Shown here: positions 35,301 to 46,720 of the stretch, in pieces
How positions within the stretch are numbered: position 1 is the stretch's first letter
How the letters are laid out: every line of letters begins with the position of its first letter
Assembly: GCA_032358255.1 (NCBI GenBank)
Contig: JAULBX010025009.1
Coordinates: 1 to 64,000, forward strand
Reading direction: 5' to 3'
Source of the DNA: Heterotrichella gracilis
Lineage: Eukaryota > Sar > Xanthophyceae > Tribonematales > Xanthonemataceae
DNA length: 64,000 nucleotides
Made by a program: the position numbers and the translations under genes
The notes under the pieces: model-generated
What the model saw: only the letters and a program-made list of their open reading frames with translations
What the model was told of the DNA's origin: nothing
The model's database searches: none

Positions 35301-36767
35301 ACCCAGGGCAATTGAGGTGATTTTGCCTGGCGCAGGTCCAGCGCACCTATGTGTCCATTACCCTGGGTGTGCCCCCCTTGGAAAATGGACGGGTGGAGAC
35401 AAATGTGGGGCGGGATTTGAGGGACCGCAAGAAAATGGCGGCATTTGGGTACCACTCCTTCAGGTAGGGGTGATATGGCTTTGCCAGGGGGTTCATGCAT
35501 CTTGATGATAGACAATCAGTTTGTCAATGTAGTAGACCTTGTCGTACACGGCGTACCTACGTTGGAACCGGGTGTCAAGATTTGGTAACAGCAGTTCCCG
35601 GGAAGTGCTGCCTGTGTGGGTGGCACCAATCGCTTCGATGGGCGCAGGCGTCTCGCGCATTTACCAGTTTTTTTACTCATATTTCTATTTTCTTTCCTAC
35701 CGTATTTTATGTGTCTGCAGGGGTCGGCCTGCCGCCAGCAACTACTGCGTGTTGCGCCACCTGGCGGATGGCACTGCGGGGCTGGTGCAGTGGAAGCTGG
35801 ACACAGGCAGGACGCACCAGATCAGGTAGGTGATCAAAATCCCTAAACCCTACGGCTAAAACCCTATTTGGTGATCCACAAACCTACTGCCCAGCTGTGG
35901 TGATTATACACGGGGTGGACACACCAGGTGGGGAGACCCTGAGGGGGTTTTGCGAGCACCTGAAGGAATGCAAAGGGATGTAATCCCAATCCCGTTGCAT
36001 GGTGTGGCAAGCGGTTGTCGCTTGGAGGGCAAGGCATGTGTGCAAGCCCTGACAATCCCAGACACACCCCAACTTTTAACCCTGCACAGGGTTCTAATGC
36101 GGCATCCAACCCTTGCGTAGGGTTCAGGGGACATTGTTATCCACCCTTTGCATGGAGTCCGCATGTCCTGTCATTCCAACCCTTGCATAGGGTTCATGAG
36201 ACACATGTCACCGCTGTTCTTGTTCCAACCCTTGTGTAGGGTTCATGCACGCCACCTCAACCATCCGCTGTTGGGTGACGAGGCCTATGGTGGCGGGGCA
36301 GCTGCGGCATCCAGCGCAATTGGACGCAACAAAACCACACGGTGTGTGTACTGCTGCGCGCCACTGTTACCTGATTGCATGCGCTTCAAACCCTACACCA
36401 AGAATCCGAAACCTGGATGAGGACCACACACACATGGCGCGTGCATAGTCATATGCAGTTGATCTGCATACGTCTGGCATGAACCCCGCCGTCAGTTGTT
36501 TGCATTGGGGGATTCCTAGGAATGAAACTGGGCCCATTTTGTGTGTAGTGGGGATCCCCAGGCCTGAAGCTGACCTCCTGTTTGTGTGGTGTGGGGATCC
36601 CCAGGCGCGCACAGGTGCACAAGATGGTAGCGAATTTTGGGCGGCCTGCGCTGCACGCCAAAACCCTAGGGTTCACGCACCCCGTGAGTGGCCGCCACCT
36701 GTCGTTTGACTCGGAGCTGCCGCCTGACCTGGAGGAGCTGATTGGCCAGCTGGAAACCCTCGCATAG
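32378..36767 (+). CDS. RluA-family RNA pseudouridine synthase with S4 domain
   Basis: Eleven exons: 32378-32485, 32775-32831, 33280-33474, 33707-33760, 34067-34205, 34289-34471, 34858-34925, 35336-35463, 35721-35825, 36240-36341, 36605-36767; all phases match, 433 aa. The first 36 residues are Arg/Ala/Trp-rich with no acidic residue, suggesting organelle targeting. An S4 RNA-binding domain occupies about 57-115 (LRLDAFLATHLERASRGRVQ, VTVNGRPMGK). The catalytic domain begins DLPLDVVYEDEHVIVVNK and AAGMVIHPSPGH. The active-site motif is GIVHRLDKGTTGLLVVAK, with the catalytic Asp near residue 241. DTGRTHQIRVHARHLNHPLL and LHAKTLGFTHP follow. The order matches bacterial RluD, which modifies 23S rRNA; organellar rRNA is the likely target. 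An acidic Gly-rich insertion sits just before the catalytic motif. Several exon edges are repeated in introns. Confidence 0.9.
32985..33235 (+). repeat. Three upstream copies of S4 exon start
   Basis: Copies at about 32985-33055, 33070-33130 and 33165-33235 resemble the region before and at the start of exon 3 (33255-33330; core AAGCTGCGCCTAGACGCC with the C/T-rich tract and CCCTAG acceptor). They become less similar with distance from the exon. Confidence 0.85.
34972..35275 (+). repeat. Copies of exon 7 end and exon 8 start (pseudouridine synthase)
   Basis: About 34972-35020 and 35083-35115 copy the end of exon 7 (CACCTGTGCGACCAG...AAGGA). About 35222-35275 copies the start of exon 8 (GGTCCAGCGCACCTATGTGT). 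One intron thus holds copies of both of its flanking exon edges. Confidence 0.85.
36075..36238 (+). repeat. Repeated 3' splice-site segment before exon 10
   Basis: Four spaced units of the type CCAACCCTTGTGTAGGGTTC lie before the exon that starts at 36240; the last unit is the acceptor used. Each carries an AG followed by GGTTCATG-like exon sequence. Confidence 0.8.
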
Positions 36768-38423
36768 AGTGGGGTGCCAGGCAGAACCCCTAGGGTTCTC
36801 TCCACACACACACCAAGTGCTTGCCAGATATGCAGCTGCCACGGAGGGGCTGATTTTTGCCAGCTGTATGCAAAATGTACTATTCAGGTAGTAGCAATTT
36901 GAGGAAACTTTGCTGAAGGACAGCCTTGCTGAGAATACAGAGCTTTTGAGGCCAAGTCAGGCGCACGCACACCGTGACGGGGTGTAGGGTTTTGAGGAGT
37001 CCTATAACCCTGCCATCTGCCGTCAGCTGCCTGCTGCCTGCTAGGTGACCTAGCGTCAGTGTGGGTGGCCAGCCTGGCGCCAAGTCCTTGCTGCGAGGGG
37101 CAAACAGTTGTTGGTGTGGGCGCGAGAGCCTCGGGGTTGCTTTCGCTTGGCGAAGTTCTGGCTAGGCCCTTGCAAGGCATCGCCAGGTACACTGGCACAA
37201 GTGGACACCATGGGCAGTCAGTGCAAACTTTCATACATTTGGAACTCTAGAGTTCTGTCACACATCCTGACAAAGGCTACTTGTACCCCTGTTCTATGTC
37301 TGGCCCAGTGCGTGGGTGCGTGACAAGCTTTCAAGTCATTTGCGACCTTGAGGTTGCCCGGGGCTGAGCTTGCCACGTCGGTGCCAGTCACTGTGATCAC
37401 TGTAGCAGCCTGCATTGATTAGCAACAAGGAAAAGGATGGGCCAGGCAGCCTGACAAGGCCCAGTGTACTCCAGGCGTGCGTTGAAATGCCATGACTGAG
37501 CTCCAGGCCTGCCTAGGTGCCCTGCCAGCCTGAGTGTACTACAGTGACTGTACAGGCTGTGACGGGTGGGTGATGCAGCCCAGTGGGCAGTCGCATGTGG
37601 GTGTGCCTATGGTAGGGCTCAGCAGGGCTGCGGGGCTATGTAGAACAGCAACTTGATTGAATTGCCAACGGGACAGCAGAGTGGTTGCACTGCCAATAAT
37701 ATTTGCAGAGCTCCATTACAAAGTAAAGAGGGTGCCTTCACGGCAAGCCCTTCACACGTTGCTGTTGCCACTGCTCCAGGAAACGATACGCTCCTATACT
37801 GTTTGGCCTATACATAGGCAGTGCTGGGCTGAACAATAATATAGCGTCAGGCCTACGCCCCCCTCCTGAAACAAAAACGCAGGGGGGCGCCAACCAGTGG
37901 TATTGTGCTGCCTAATGGTAAGGTAGATCAAGTCTGCTGCCTCTTCTCAAAACTCAGCTAAACCTCAGCTGCCAGCTCAGCTTCTTCTCTATCTACTCAA
38001 AAACTTTGGTGAGTACTGTTGCACCTCTCACACCACACCCTGTCAGCTCAGCAACCAACGATTAAACCTGTGGTAAAACCGCGTCTTGCCTGTGGTAAAA
38101 CCCGAAGCCCTATCCTGGAAAGGTAGATGAGGCGTCCTGGCCATGAACTTAAATCAAGCGTGTGTGTGCGCAAGGTGAACACGAAGGCAGGCCTGCCAAG
38201 CGGTGTAGCAAGCTTAACAAGAATATAAACAATGCTCCCATTCCCAGACCCCCAGCAGCAACGCAGCGCCACCACCCACCCCGCTGCACGCCCCGCAGGA
38301 AGAATCCCAAAGCGCAGTTTGTCTGTTGTACAACAAAAGAGGTCCTAACCTACCCCCGGCGGGGAGCAGCGCCCCACCCACCCAACCCCCACTCGCCACC
38401 ACCCCAGCCACCCACATCCGGGC
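36768..38423. other. Intergenic region between convergent genes
   Basis: Lies between the 3' ends of the pseudouridine synthase gene and HEMA. No coding sequence or RNA gene is supported; open frames are short and lack splice context. Confidence 0.45.
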
Positions 38424-40687
38424 CTATCGTCGGCCTGCGCTAGCTGGCACATCCAACCCTGCCAGGTCAAACATGCGTTCCAAGGCCTCCATGTTGGCTA
38501 GTGTCTCGGTGACTGCCTCGGGGTCCGCCCCGTCGCATCGCAGCGCGGTCATTGGCCCGTGCAGCAACTTGTTCACGATGCCCTTGCTCATCTCCTCGAT
38601 GGCCTGCAAGAAGGGAGAGGGAGATGAGTCCAGTGTGCGTGAAAAAAGTGGCAAAGGGCGTGGGCGCGTAGCCACCAAGTATGCAGTTTCCGTCGCACAG
38701 CAGCAACAGCAGTTATGCGTAGCCACTAAGAAACACAGTGTACATAGACAAGCAGCTGTAGCAGTTATGCATAGCCACCAAATTAACTGAAACTAAAGTA
38801 CAGCCATTGTGGATGCAGCTTGCATATACAAAACGGCAACATCATTTATGCCCACCCACCTTCATCTGCTTCTTGGTCATGCCGTCCCCCAGCTTGCTCA
38901 GCGCCTTCTCAAGCTCCACCGACCGGATGGTCTCTGCCTTGCCACGCAGCGCCTTAATGGTGGGCACTGTCTCCAGGCTGTCCCGCCACGCCTCAAAGGC
39001 AAGCTGCTCCTCCTGGAGAATAAAAAAGAAACAGAAATTCAACATACAAATAGAAGAACGCCTATGCGGTTTGCACCTTGAACAGGCGCGTTGGTCAATA
39101 CAGCAGAGATCGCTGTAGTGCAGCTGATGGGAACCAAAAGCTAGTGGTGGTGCCATGGGAAAGGTTCCGAGGCAGTCGGCAGAGAAGTGACAGTTACACC
39201 ACTCAATACAAAGCCACTGGCAGGCAATGCCCTCCCTGTCCTTTGTTCCCCAAACCCTACACCCTACCTGCAGCAGGATCTCGGCCTCGGCAGCCGCCTG
39301 GTTCCTGGCCTCCTTGTTTGCGCTCACCACCTCCTTGAGGTCGTCCACGTTGTACACCACGGCGCCCTCAAGCTCGCTGATGGCCGGCGCGATGTTGCGG
39401 GGCACCGAGATGTCCACAAACCTGCGCACCCCGCCCACCTTGTCCGAGCACTGCGCCATGGCGGCTGCGTGCTCCTTGGTCACCAGGATCTCCTCGGAGC
39501 CCGACGCGGCGAAGATCACGTCCGCCTCCTCCACGCACTGGAGCAGGTCGCCCATGAGGTGGATGTCAAAGGTGACTTCTGGGAACTCCTCAGCCAGGGC
39601 CTCTGCGCGCGCCATGCTCCTGTTGAGCACCGTGACCTGGGTGCAGCCCTTGGAGGCCAGGTGCTTGACCAAGAGGCGCGACATCTTGCCCGCCCCGATG
39701 ATGCACACCTTGGCGTCGGCGAAGCTGTGGCTGGGCAACTTGAGCTGGGCGAGCTCGGCTGCTGCTGAGGAGACTGAGACTGCGCCTGAGGCGATGGAGG
39801 TCTCCGAGCGCACCCGCTTGCCTGCTGTGATGGCCTGCTTGAAGAGCCCATTCAGGTGGCGCCCAAAGCCCTGGGAGTTCTGGCCCACCTTGTACACCTG
39901 CCTGACCTGCGCCAGGATCTGGCCCTCGCCCATCACCAGGGAGTCCAGCCCGCCAGAGACCCTGAGGAGATGGTTGGTGGCGTCCCTGTCCCTGAGCAGG
40001 AACAGGTAGGGCCTGAGCTCCTCCAGGGGCACGCCAGAGGCCCGGGACATCCACTCCTCCACCTCCCGAACACCTCTGTGGAAGGACAGGCCCACGATGT
40101 ACAGCTCCATGCGGTTGCAGGTGGACAGCACGGCTGCCTCCTCCACGTGGGGGAAGGAGCACAGCTCCTCGATGGCACGGGGCCACTCAGCCTCGGGCAC
40201 CGCCAGCTTCTCGCGCAGCTCCACGGGCGCGTTGTGAATGGTGAGGCCGATGGCGATGATAGAGCTCTTCTTCTCCTGGGCGTAGCCTGCAGCATGGGCC
40301 AGCATGGGTGGGTGGTTTTGCATCCGGAAAACTTGGAAAAATGTAGGGGAACCAGGCACAGGCACGAGGTGGGGAGGTGGTACACACGATGAGGCAGGTT
40401 GTTGGGAAAGGATGGGGGTGATGGAGGTGGATGAGGAGTGGATAGATTGGGTGGGTTCGTGGGGACGTACGGTTCACTAGCTTGGTCGCCTTGAGCTGCT
40501 CCATCGCCTTGCCGCTGGACTCCACGTGGGATGCTGGCAGCTTTGTGGAGAAGGAGTTGCTGATCGTCAGGCCACGCCTGCGCTGGGCAGGGGCTGCGCT
40601 GCGGGTGAAGGCTGCCCTCTCCCCAGCAAAGTCGCTGGCCATGGCATGGGGCCGCTGCAGGCCCGCATCGAGTAGTAGGCCAGCCAT
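38424..40687 (-). CDS. HEMA: Glutamyl-tRNA reductase, plastid
   Basis: Four exons: 40687-40471, 40286-39268, 39012-38860, 38603-38424; phases match, 522 aa, the usual length for plant and algal GluTR. It catalyses the NADPH-dependent reduction of glutamyl-tRNA to glutamate-1-semialdehyde, the committed step to 5-aminolevulinate, haem and chlorophyll. Residues 1 to about 60 form a transit peptide. The catalytic motif STCNRMELY places the nucleophile Cys at 129. The NADPH site is [17 protein letters not shown]. Further family blocks are [14 protein letters not shown] and [12 protein letters not shown], and the C-terminal dimerisation helices begin EEQLAFEAW and end [17 protein letters not shown]. 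The Met at 40687 is the first in frame and gives a typical targeting sequence. No intronic exon copies were seen in this gene. Confidence 0.96.
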
Positions 40688-42321
40688 CGTGGCACGCTAG
40701 GTAGGCACGTCAACTCGGACAGGTTGCTGCCACAAGCTAGCAGTTACAGGCCGTCCGATGCCGCTGCCTATGCGACATCCTCTGCTAAACTGCGTCAATA
40801 AGGCAGAGCTGCGTGGTCTAGCCTGTGGAAGGCGAAGCTTGGGTCGCTGGCGCCTGATTGGCTGCAGGCGGGTGCCGGACCTGCGGCGGGAGGCGAATAT
40901 CTGCTGACGTGGCAGGCCGCCTACGTGGCGGCCCATCCGGATGTGTCAAGGGGGGGTTGGATTGTCCTTGGGATAATGTGAAGGGGAGGAAGGGGATCGA
41001 GATTACGTAAAATGGATAAATTGGGCAACCGAGTTGCTGCAGCAGGGGGTGGAAGGGTTTGCGGGGAGGTTTGCTAACGCTCCCCATTTCGAAATTCGTA
41101 TTCTCACACGCGCCGCTTGCCCCTTCCGGGCCCCACACTTGCCCCGCACGTTTGAGCTCTGTTTATCAGCAAACAGCCCTTCGAGTAACACCCAGTTCCA
41201 GATAAGCCTTGCTTGCTACCAGGCACTCATCGTGGACGTTGTGTTGCTGAGACGTACACTGCCCACAGTCTATTTTTACGCACTGCAAGGGGGGGCCCTC
41301 GAGCACAGAGCAGTGCCTCAGAGTTGTCGACGCCCCACTTCGTGCTTCTTTAAACCCCCGCACGCGCTCCACCGATCGACACCCTCTCGATAGCGCACAC
41401 GCCGTACAGCTAGCCGCACCCTATAGCTTGGAGCGGAGCCGGCCTGCCAGCGCTCCTCACACTACACGCAGTCCTGCTTCCCAGCAGCGCGGTACCTCGC
41501 AACAAACACGCCTTGTGGGTGGGCGCAACCCCTACGCGGGAGAGGGGCTCGATACCCCTGCAGGAGCTGCCCTAGCCCTTAGCAACAGCAACACAGCCGC
41601 AATACAAGGGATACAGCTGCCAGTGGAGTGTTCAGCTCCCACCCCGTTGTTACCCGCGTCCCCCTCTCAGGTGGGTCCAGCTACAGGGGTTACGCTTCGT
41701 ACCCCGTGGCGTTGTTCCCCAGGCACTTTCACGAGTCTGAATTGTACTCCCTAGCTTGTTTGGTGCGCCCAGTCAGTGCCTTGGAGCAGGGGTACACCAT
41801 CCAAGAGTGCTGCTGCGCGATCCACCACTTGGCCCCTGCTTGTGCATACAATATTGCATGCACACGCGTTCCTACACAAAGCCCTTGTGTTTCACCTGCA
41901 ACCAGAGCTCATATAATGGGCTGTGCTTGCCTTGCCTGAAATTGCTTCCCCTGAAGTCACCCACCCCCACCCCCACCCCCGCCAATCCCCCCTTGCCACA
42001 GCCACCTAGTACCCACGAGCCACACACCCACCACACCAGATCTGCCCCTGAAACACCACTGGGCACCTGCGACGCACTCCGCTCGCCTGCAACCACCCGC
42101 ACCCACACACCACCCCCTTGCCCCCCTCCCCTCCACCCCCTGACTCCTCTCGTTCCCCCACACCCCCCACCGCAGCGCCACTATGGGCAACCCTGTGTCC
42201 GCACGTAAGGCCTCCCTTACCCCTCTCCTGCACCCCCCCTGCACCCTCCACCCATCCTCCCTGCACCTTTTACCCCCCCTCATCCCTCCCCCCGCACCCC
42301 CACACCCCCTGCAGTATCACC
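40688..42321. other. Divergent intergenic region
   Basis: Should hold the HEMA promoter (left part) and that of the myristoylated orphan gene (right part). The stretch 41428-41754 is open for 109 codons with protein-like Ser/Pro composition but has no ATG, so it is not called; it could be transcribed leader. A copy of the next gene's start codon region lies at about 42172-42206. Confidence 0.45.
42172..42206 (+). repeat. Upstream copy of start-codon region of the orphan gene
   Basis: Reads ATGGGCAACCCTGTGTCCGC, nearly identical to the true start at 42322 and preceded by a similar CGCAG/TGCAG context. In the copy, codon 7 is followed by a GTAAGG donor-like sequence, so it could also act as an alternative first exon encoding the same myristoylation motif. 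Confidence 0.8.
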
Positions 42322-45300
42322 ATGGGCAACCCTGTGTCTGCGCGCAAGCGTGAGGACTCCCCGCCCCCAAACGACCGCTGCCGCCCCCGCCCCCACCTGC
42401 GGGTAGAGCTGCCAGACGATGACGACGTGCCTGACCTAGTGGACGTGCCCTACCCCATGCACCCTGACCCCTGGCCACCGGTGAGCAAACACACAACCCT
42501 AAACCCCAAACCCTTAAACCCTAAAGCACAGCCACCGGTCAGCGCCAACCCACGCGTCCACACCACCACATACTCCACACACTGCGCCCAACGGTCAAGC
42601 AACCGCCGTGCACCTCCCCATGCTCACCCTAGTGGTCAGATAGTGCTATGCACGCCACCCACTGCACCCACCCAAAAGCACCCACAACCCCCCACCATGG
42701 CCCTGCTGGATGCTGCAGAGCACTGCTAGTCCTCATCCCCCACGCCGCCCACTGCAGTATTCCCTGACTGCTGGGCTGGCATTGTCACTTTGTGGTAGCA
42801 CTGTGCTGCCCCACGCTCCGTTGTGGTGCCAATCATTACCCTCCCTGTAATTACACCACCCTCCTCACCAACCCACCCAGCTCTTTGGAAACCCACCCTC
42901 CCCCACGCATCCCACCACCCCTTCCTCCCCTTGCAGTCCCGGCACGTTGAGTGGCACCGCCACTTTGCTAGCGCGCTGGTGGATGGCAACGGAGCACAGC
43001 GGCCATGGTGGGAGGTGGGGCTGCGGCCAGATAGGGTGTCGCTGGAGCGCCAGCGGGCAGCCATCGCAGACCGGTACGTGGTTTAGTGGGTGTGGGTCGG
43101 TGGATGGGGTGGCGCGTGTAGGGTTCTGGGGGGATTCACTGTGTCGGGACTTGGGTGGGCCTGGTGGAAGGTGGGGCTGGGGTTTAGGGTTTGGGTTTTG
43201 AGTGGGCCTGGTGGAGGGTGGGCTGTGGGCATGACAGGGTGGAGCAGGGGTGGGTGGCCAGCGCAGGCAGGTGCGGGGTGGTGGCGGGTGTGGGTGGGGG
43301 CGGGGCGGTGAGCTGGGCTTGGTGGGTGGTTTTGGGCGGCCTGTTGTGCTGTTTGGGTGCGGATAAACAGGGTGGCGCGGGAGCTGCAGGGAGCGGGCAT
43401 GTGCAGGGGAAGGACAGGGCTTGGTGTAGCGTTGGTTGTGGGGTTGCGGTGGCCTGTGTTGGCCTGTGGGTGGGCCTGGTGTAGGTGGCTCATCGGCACC
43501 CCATCTGGTAATACACAGGGCATTTGAATGAGATGAAAAGGCCACCGCAGTCGGTTTCAAACACCGGCAGCTCGCCCGAGCAGAGCGGTTCCCGATGCGG
43601 GGAGGCATGCAAGAAGTGGTATGCAGGTACACTGCCAGCAAGGAAAAGACAAACCCTAAACCCTAAACCCCAAATCCTAAACCCCCCATTCACATGGCTA
43701 ACCGTCCCCCCTCCCCTGCAGGGCCGGGGGGGTTGGCCCCCACGACTCCATTGTTGGTCACCCCTACCCCTACCCCTTCCGCACCGGCTTGGACCCCGAC
43801 AGCTCGCGGCCCCTGCGGTCGAGGTACCAGTACCGCGCGGCGCCGCCGGCGCGGCAAGGTGGGTTGATTAGGGTTTAGGGTTGGGCTTCAGGGTTAGTAC
43901 ACAAAGGCACTTGCGCGTCAAGGTGGGTTTTGTAGGGGTTGGGGTTAGGCCTTTGGGGTACTTTGCGAAGGCATCAGCATTGGGGGCGAGGCAAGGTGGG
44001 TTGGCGAGGGTCCAAGTGTAGGGTTCAGAGGTGGGGTGATCACATGCATTCGGAATGGAGCTATGCCTGGTGTGGGTAAGTAGGTGGAGCTGGCGAGGGG
44101 GTGGAGGGCAGCAGGGGGTGGGGGGGGGGTGTTACCAACTTGACACCGGTATTCAAATAATGTGTTCAAATATGTTGAGGTTGTCATTGCTGAATGGTAT
44201 TCAGCCGAGCGTAACCATTTCGGATGTCCCCTTAAACCCTACCACGCACATGCATGCTGTCCCCATCACACACGCCACCCACCACCACCACACGCACCCA
44301 CATCCCCCACCCTCCCTCCGCAGATGGCGGCCGCAGCCCCCCCGATGTGCCTCAATCCTCCTACCAGTTTTTCATCCCCGATGCCCCCTCGGATGACGAC
44401 ATGGAGGTGCTGCTGCCCCACCACTTCAACCAGGTCAGATGGGACTGGGAGGTGCCCTTCGAGGTGGGCCAAAAACCTAAATCCTAAACCCTGAACTTCA
44501 AACCCTACACTTCAGCCAGGGCAGATGGGGCTGGGAGGTGCCCTTTGAGGTGGGCCAAAAACCCTAAACCCTGAACCCTGAACTTCAAACCCTAAACTGC
44601 AGCCAGGGCAGATGGGGCTGGGAGGTGCCCTTTGAGGTGCGACAAGAAACCCTGCTCAATGGCAAAACCCTAGGCTCGTAGCTCGTCCTTAGGGTTCTCT
44701 GCATGGGTGTGGAGTGGGGGCCTCAGCATGGGTAGCAGTGCAAGGCTCTGTTCCTGCTGGGAGCACAATCGGTGCTTGCTCGGGTTGTGTCCAGTTGGCA
44801 GCATGCGAGGGGTGCGAGATTTGCCCATCACCGCCAGTGTCAGGGACGATAAGTTGCACAACGGGCCTCCCATGCAACTCTTGCCACTGCCGTTGTGCAG
44901 GCTTCAGAGCCACCGGCCACAGCGCATCCCACGTACACATTTGGCGCATGCCCTGGTGGAGGAATGCGTTGTAATCTAAATAACTAACTAGTCATGTTAT
45001 TTAGTGTTGGATAAAGACTCACCATGTGCGCCTCCCTCTTTTTGCAGCCTCGATTTCTGGCGGGAGCTGGCGCTGGCTCAGGCTTAGGGAGCAGGGTGGA
45101 GCGCACAGCCACTGAGCCAGAAGCAGGTGAGAGCATGGTTAGGGTTTAGGGTGTGTTGTTTAGGGTTTAGGGTTTTCACACACTCGCTGAGCCGGAAGGG
45201 GCCTGTTGCAGCGCATGGCTGGGTGGTGTGAGCGGGTGGGGAATGAGGAGATCCAAGCAGATTAAATTGGAGGCCAAGGGGGCACACATGGGCAGCCCCT

Positions 45301-46720
45301 TGACCCCCCTTAAGTCTCTTTGGGTCGTTTTTCGTGGTTTGGGCCGGGCCCCGATGTCTCAATGTCGCAACATATGAGTACCCTGCATGCCCTTGCCTCG
45401 CCACACACTGCCTCCCTCCCACCCTACCCCAAACCCTAAATTACATTTCCGTTGCCCTTTGCAACTGCACCCAACCCCATCCCTTGCCCTTTCTGATCGG
45501 CTCCCCCTCGTTGCCGCAGCTGGCCCCACCACCCGAATGGAGAGCTTCAATATGCTGACGGGGCGGCACCCTAGGGCGCTGCCAGGTGGCATGCCGTCGC
45601 CAGCGCTCCCTCCACACACCCCTGACCCGCAACAGGGCACGCACATTTCCTCCCCTGCAGGTAGGGTTTTGGGCTTGAGGGTTAGGGTTGTGTGGTGCTG
45701 CCTTGCTACTCGTGCGTCCTCTCTCACTGGGAAGGTTTGGGGCTCTAGGGTTCATGGCGGACCCTACCCAGGCCTTCCCTGCCGGTGGGGTGGGCTTAGG
45801 GTTTAGGGTGTAGGGTGTAGGGTTGCATGATGCTAGCGTACCCAGGCGTTCCAGGGCGTTCACAGATTTGGGTGCATTTAGGGAGAGTGCATGCCCCTCC
45901 ATGTGGTTGGGTCACCGAGCCCAAGGGATGACACATTTGGCCCCGCAATGCGCTGCACCATGTGCATGTGATGTGCATATGGGTGCTACCACCATGTCGA
46001 GTGGAATGTGCGGGGTGAGGTCAACGGGGTGCGGGTGCTCATTTTTGGGGCCTAGTGTATGCGTCGCGTTTCCCACGCAAGCATGCCCGCACCCCACCTG
46101 GGTGTGTTCGGGTGGTCCTTGTGTGTGGCATGTGGTTGCAAACTCCAACACACCCATTAACCCCCACAATTGCTTGCCACCCACGCACCCCACCACGCTT
46201 ACCATGTCACCACCCACCACCTCCCACACCCACCACACCCACCACACCCACCACCGCAGCCGCCCGGTGGCAGTCCCTCCGGGAAGAGCTCCTGCGGCGC
46301 GCCACCTCCGCCACCGCCGCCGCCACCACCACCACCACCCCAGCCCCCACCGCCGCCACCTCGGGCGCCGCGACGCCCTCCACCTCCACCCCCCCGCCCC
46401 ACCGCCGCGGCCGCGCCACCGCACCCACCTCCGGCACCACCACCCCCGGGTCCCCATCCCTCAGCGAGGCGCGGGTGGTGGCGCGCCAGCTCCTCGACAG
46501 CCTGGATCGGCGGATACAGCAGCTGGCGGCGCTTCGGGAGCGCGCCGAGAGCGTGCGGCACGTGGCGGAGCGGCTGCCGACAGCTGCGGCGGCGGGTACG
46601 CCGGCGCCGATGGCGGTGGTGGGCCTGCGGTCCATGCCTGCGGGGGCCGAGCTGACGTCTGCCGACCTGCTCTGGGGCCACGTGGCGCTTGACGAGGCCG
46701 GCGAGGAGGCAGAACCCTAA
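42322..46720 (+). CDS. Orphan protein with N-myristoylation motif and C-terminal coiled coil
   Basis: Unrecognised. Seven exons: 42322-42480, 42937-43073, 43722-43858, 44324-44463, 45048-45126, 45520-45660, 46260-46720; all phases match, 417 aa. It begins MGNPVSARK, which fits the N-myristoylation consensus (Gly2, Ser6) followed by basic residues, suggesting membrane attachment. An acidic patch (ELPDDDDVPDLVDVP) follows, then a Trp-rich segment (HVEWHRHFASALV, PWWEVGLRPDRVSLERQR) and a Tyr/Pro-rich part (GHPYPYPFRTG, SSYQFFIPDAPSDDDME). The last exon has a Thr/Ala/Pro-rich low-complexity stretch and then an amphipathic helix, likely a coiled coil (VVARQLLDSLDRRIQQLAAL), near residues 325-365. 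A TGTAA polyadenylation-like signal lies about 65 bases past the stop. The function is unknown. Confidence 0.68.
43651..43686 (+). repeat. Interstitial telomere-like repeat
   Basis: About four degenerate CCCTAAA units in the second intron of the orphan gene, immediately upstream of an acceptor. Similar pieces occur at about 42499-42532, 34021-34052 and 44480-44597, always in introns or between genes. The heptamer is the plant/green-lineage telomere unit (TTTAGGG) in reverse. Confidence 0.8.
44508..44645 (+). repeat. Two copies of orphan-gene exon 4 3' end
   Basis: About 44508-44560 and 44597-44645 repeat the end of exon 4 with its donor (44430-44470; core GATGGGACTGGGAGGTGCCC). They are in direct orientation, nearly identical to each other and separated by CCCTAAACCCTGAA sequence. 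Confidence 0.88.

Noticed and set aside
41428-41754. Open, protein-like frame upstream of the orphan gene
   Set aside because: No ATG in frame, no acceptor at its start and no clear join to the exon at 42322; may be 5' leader.
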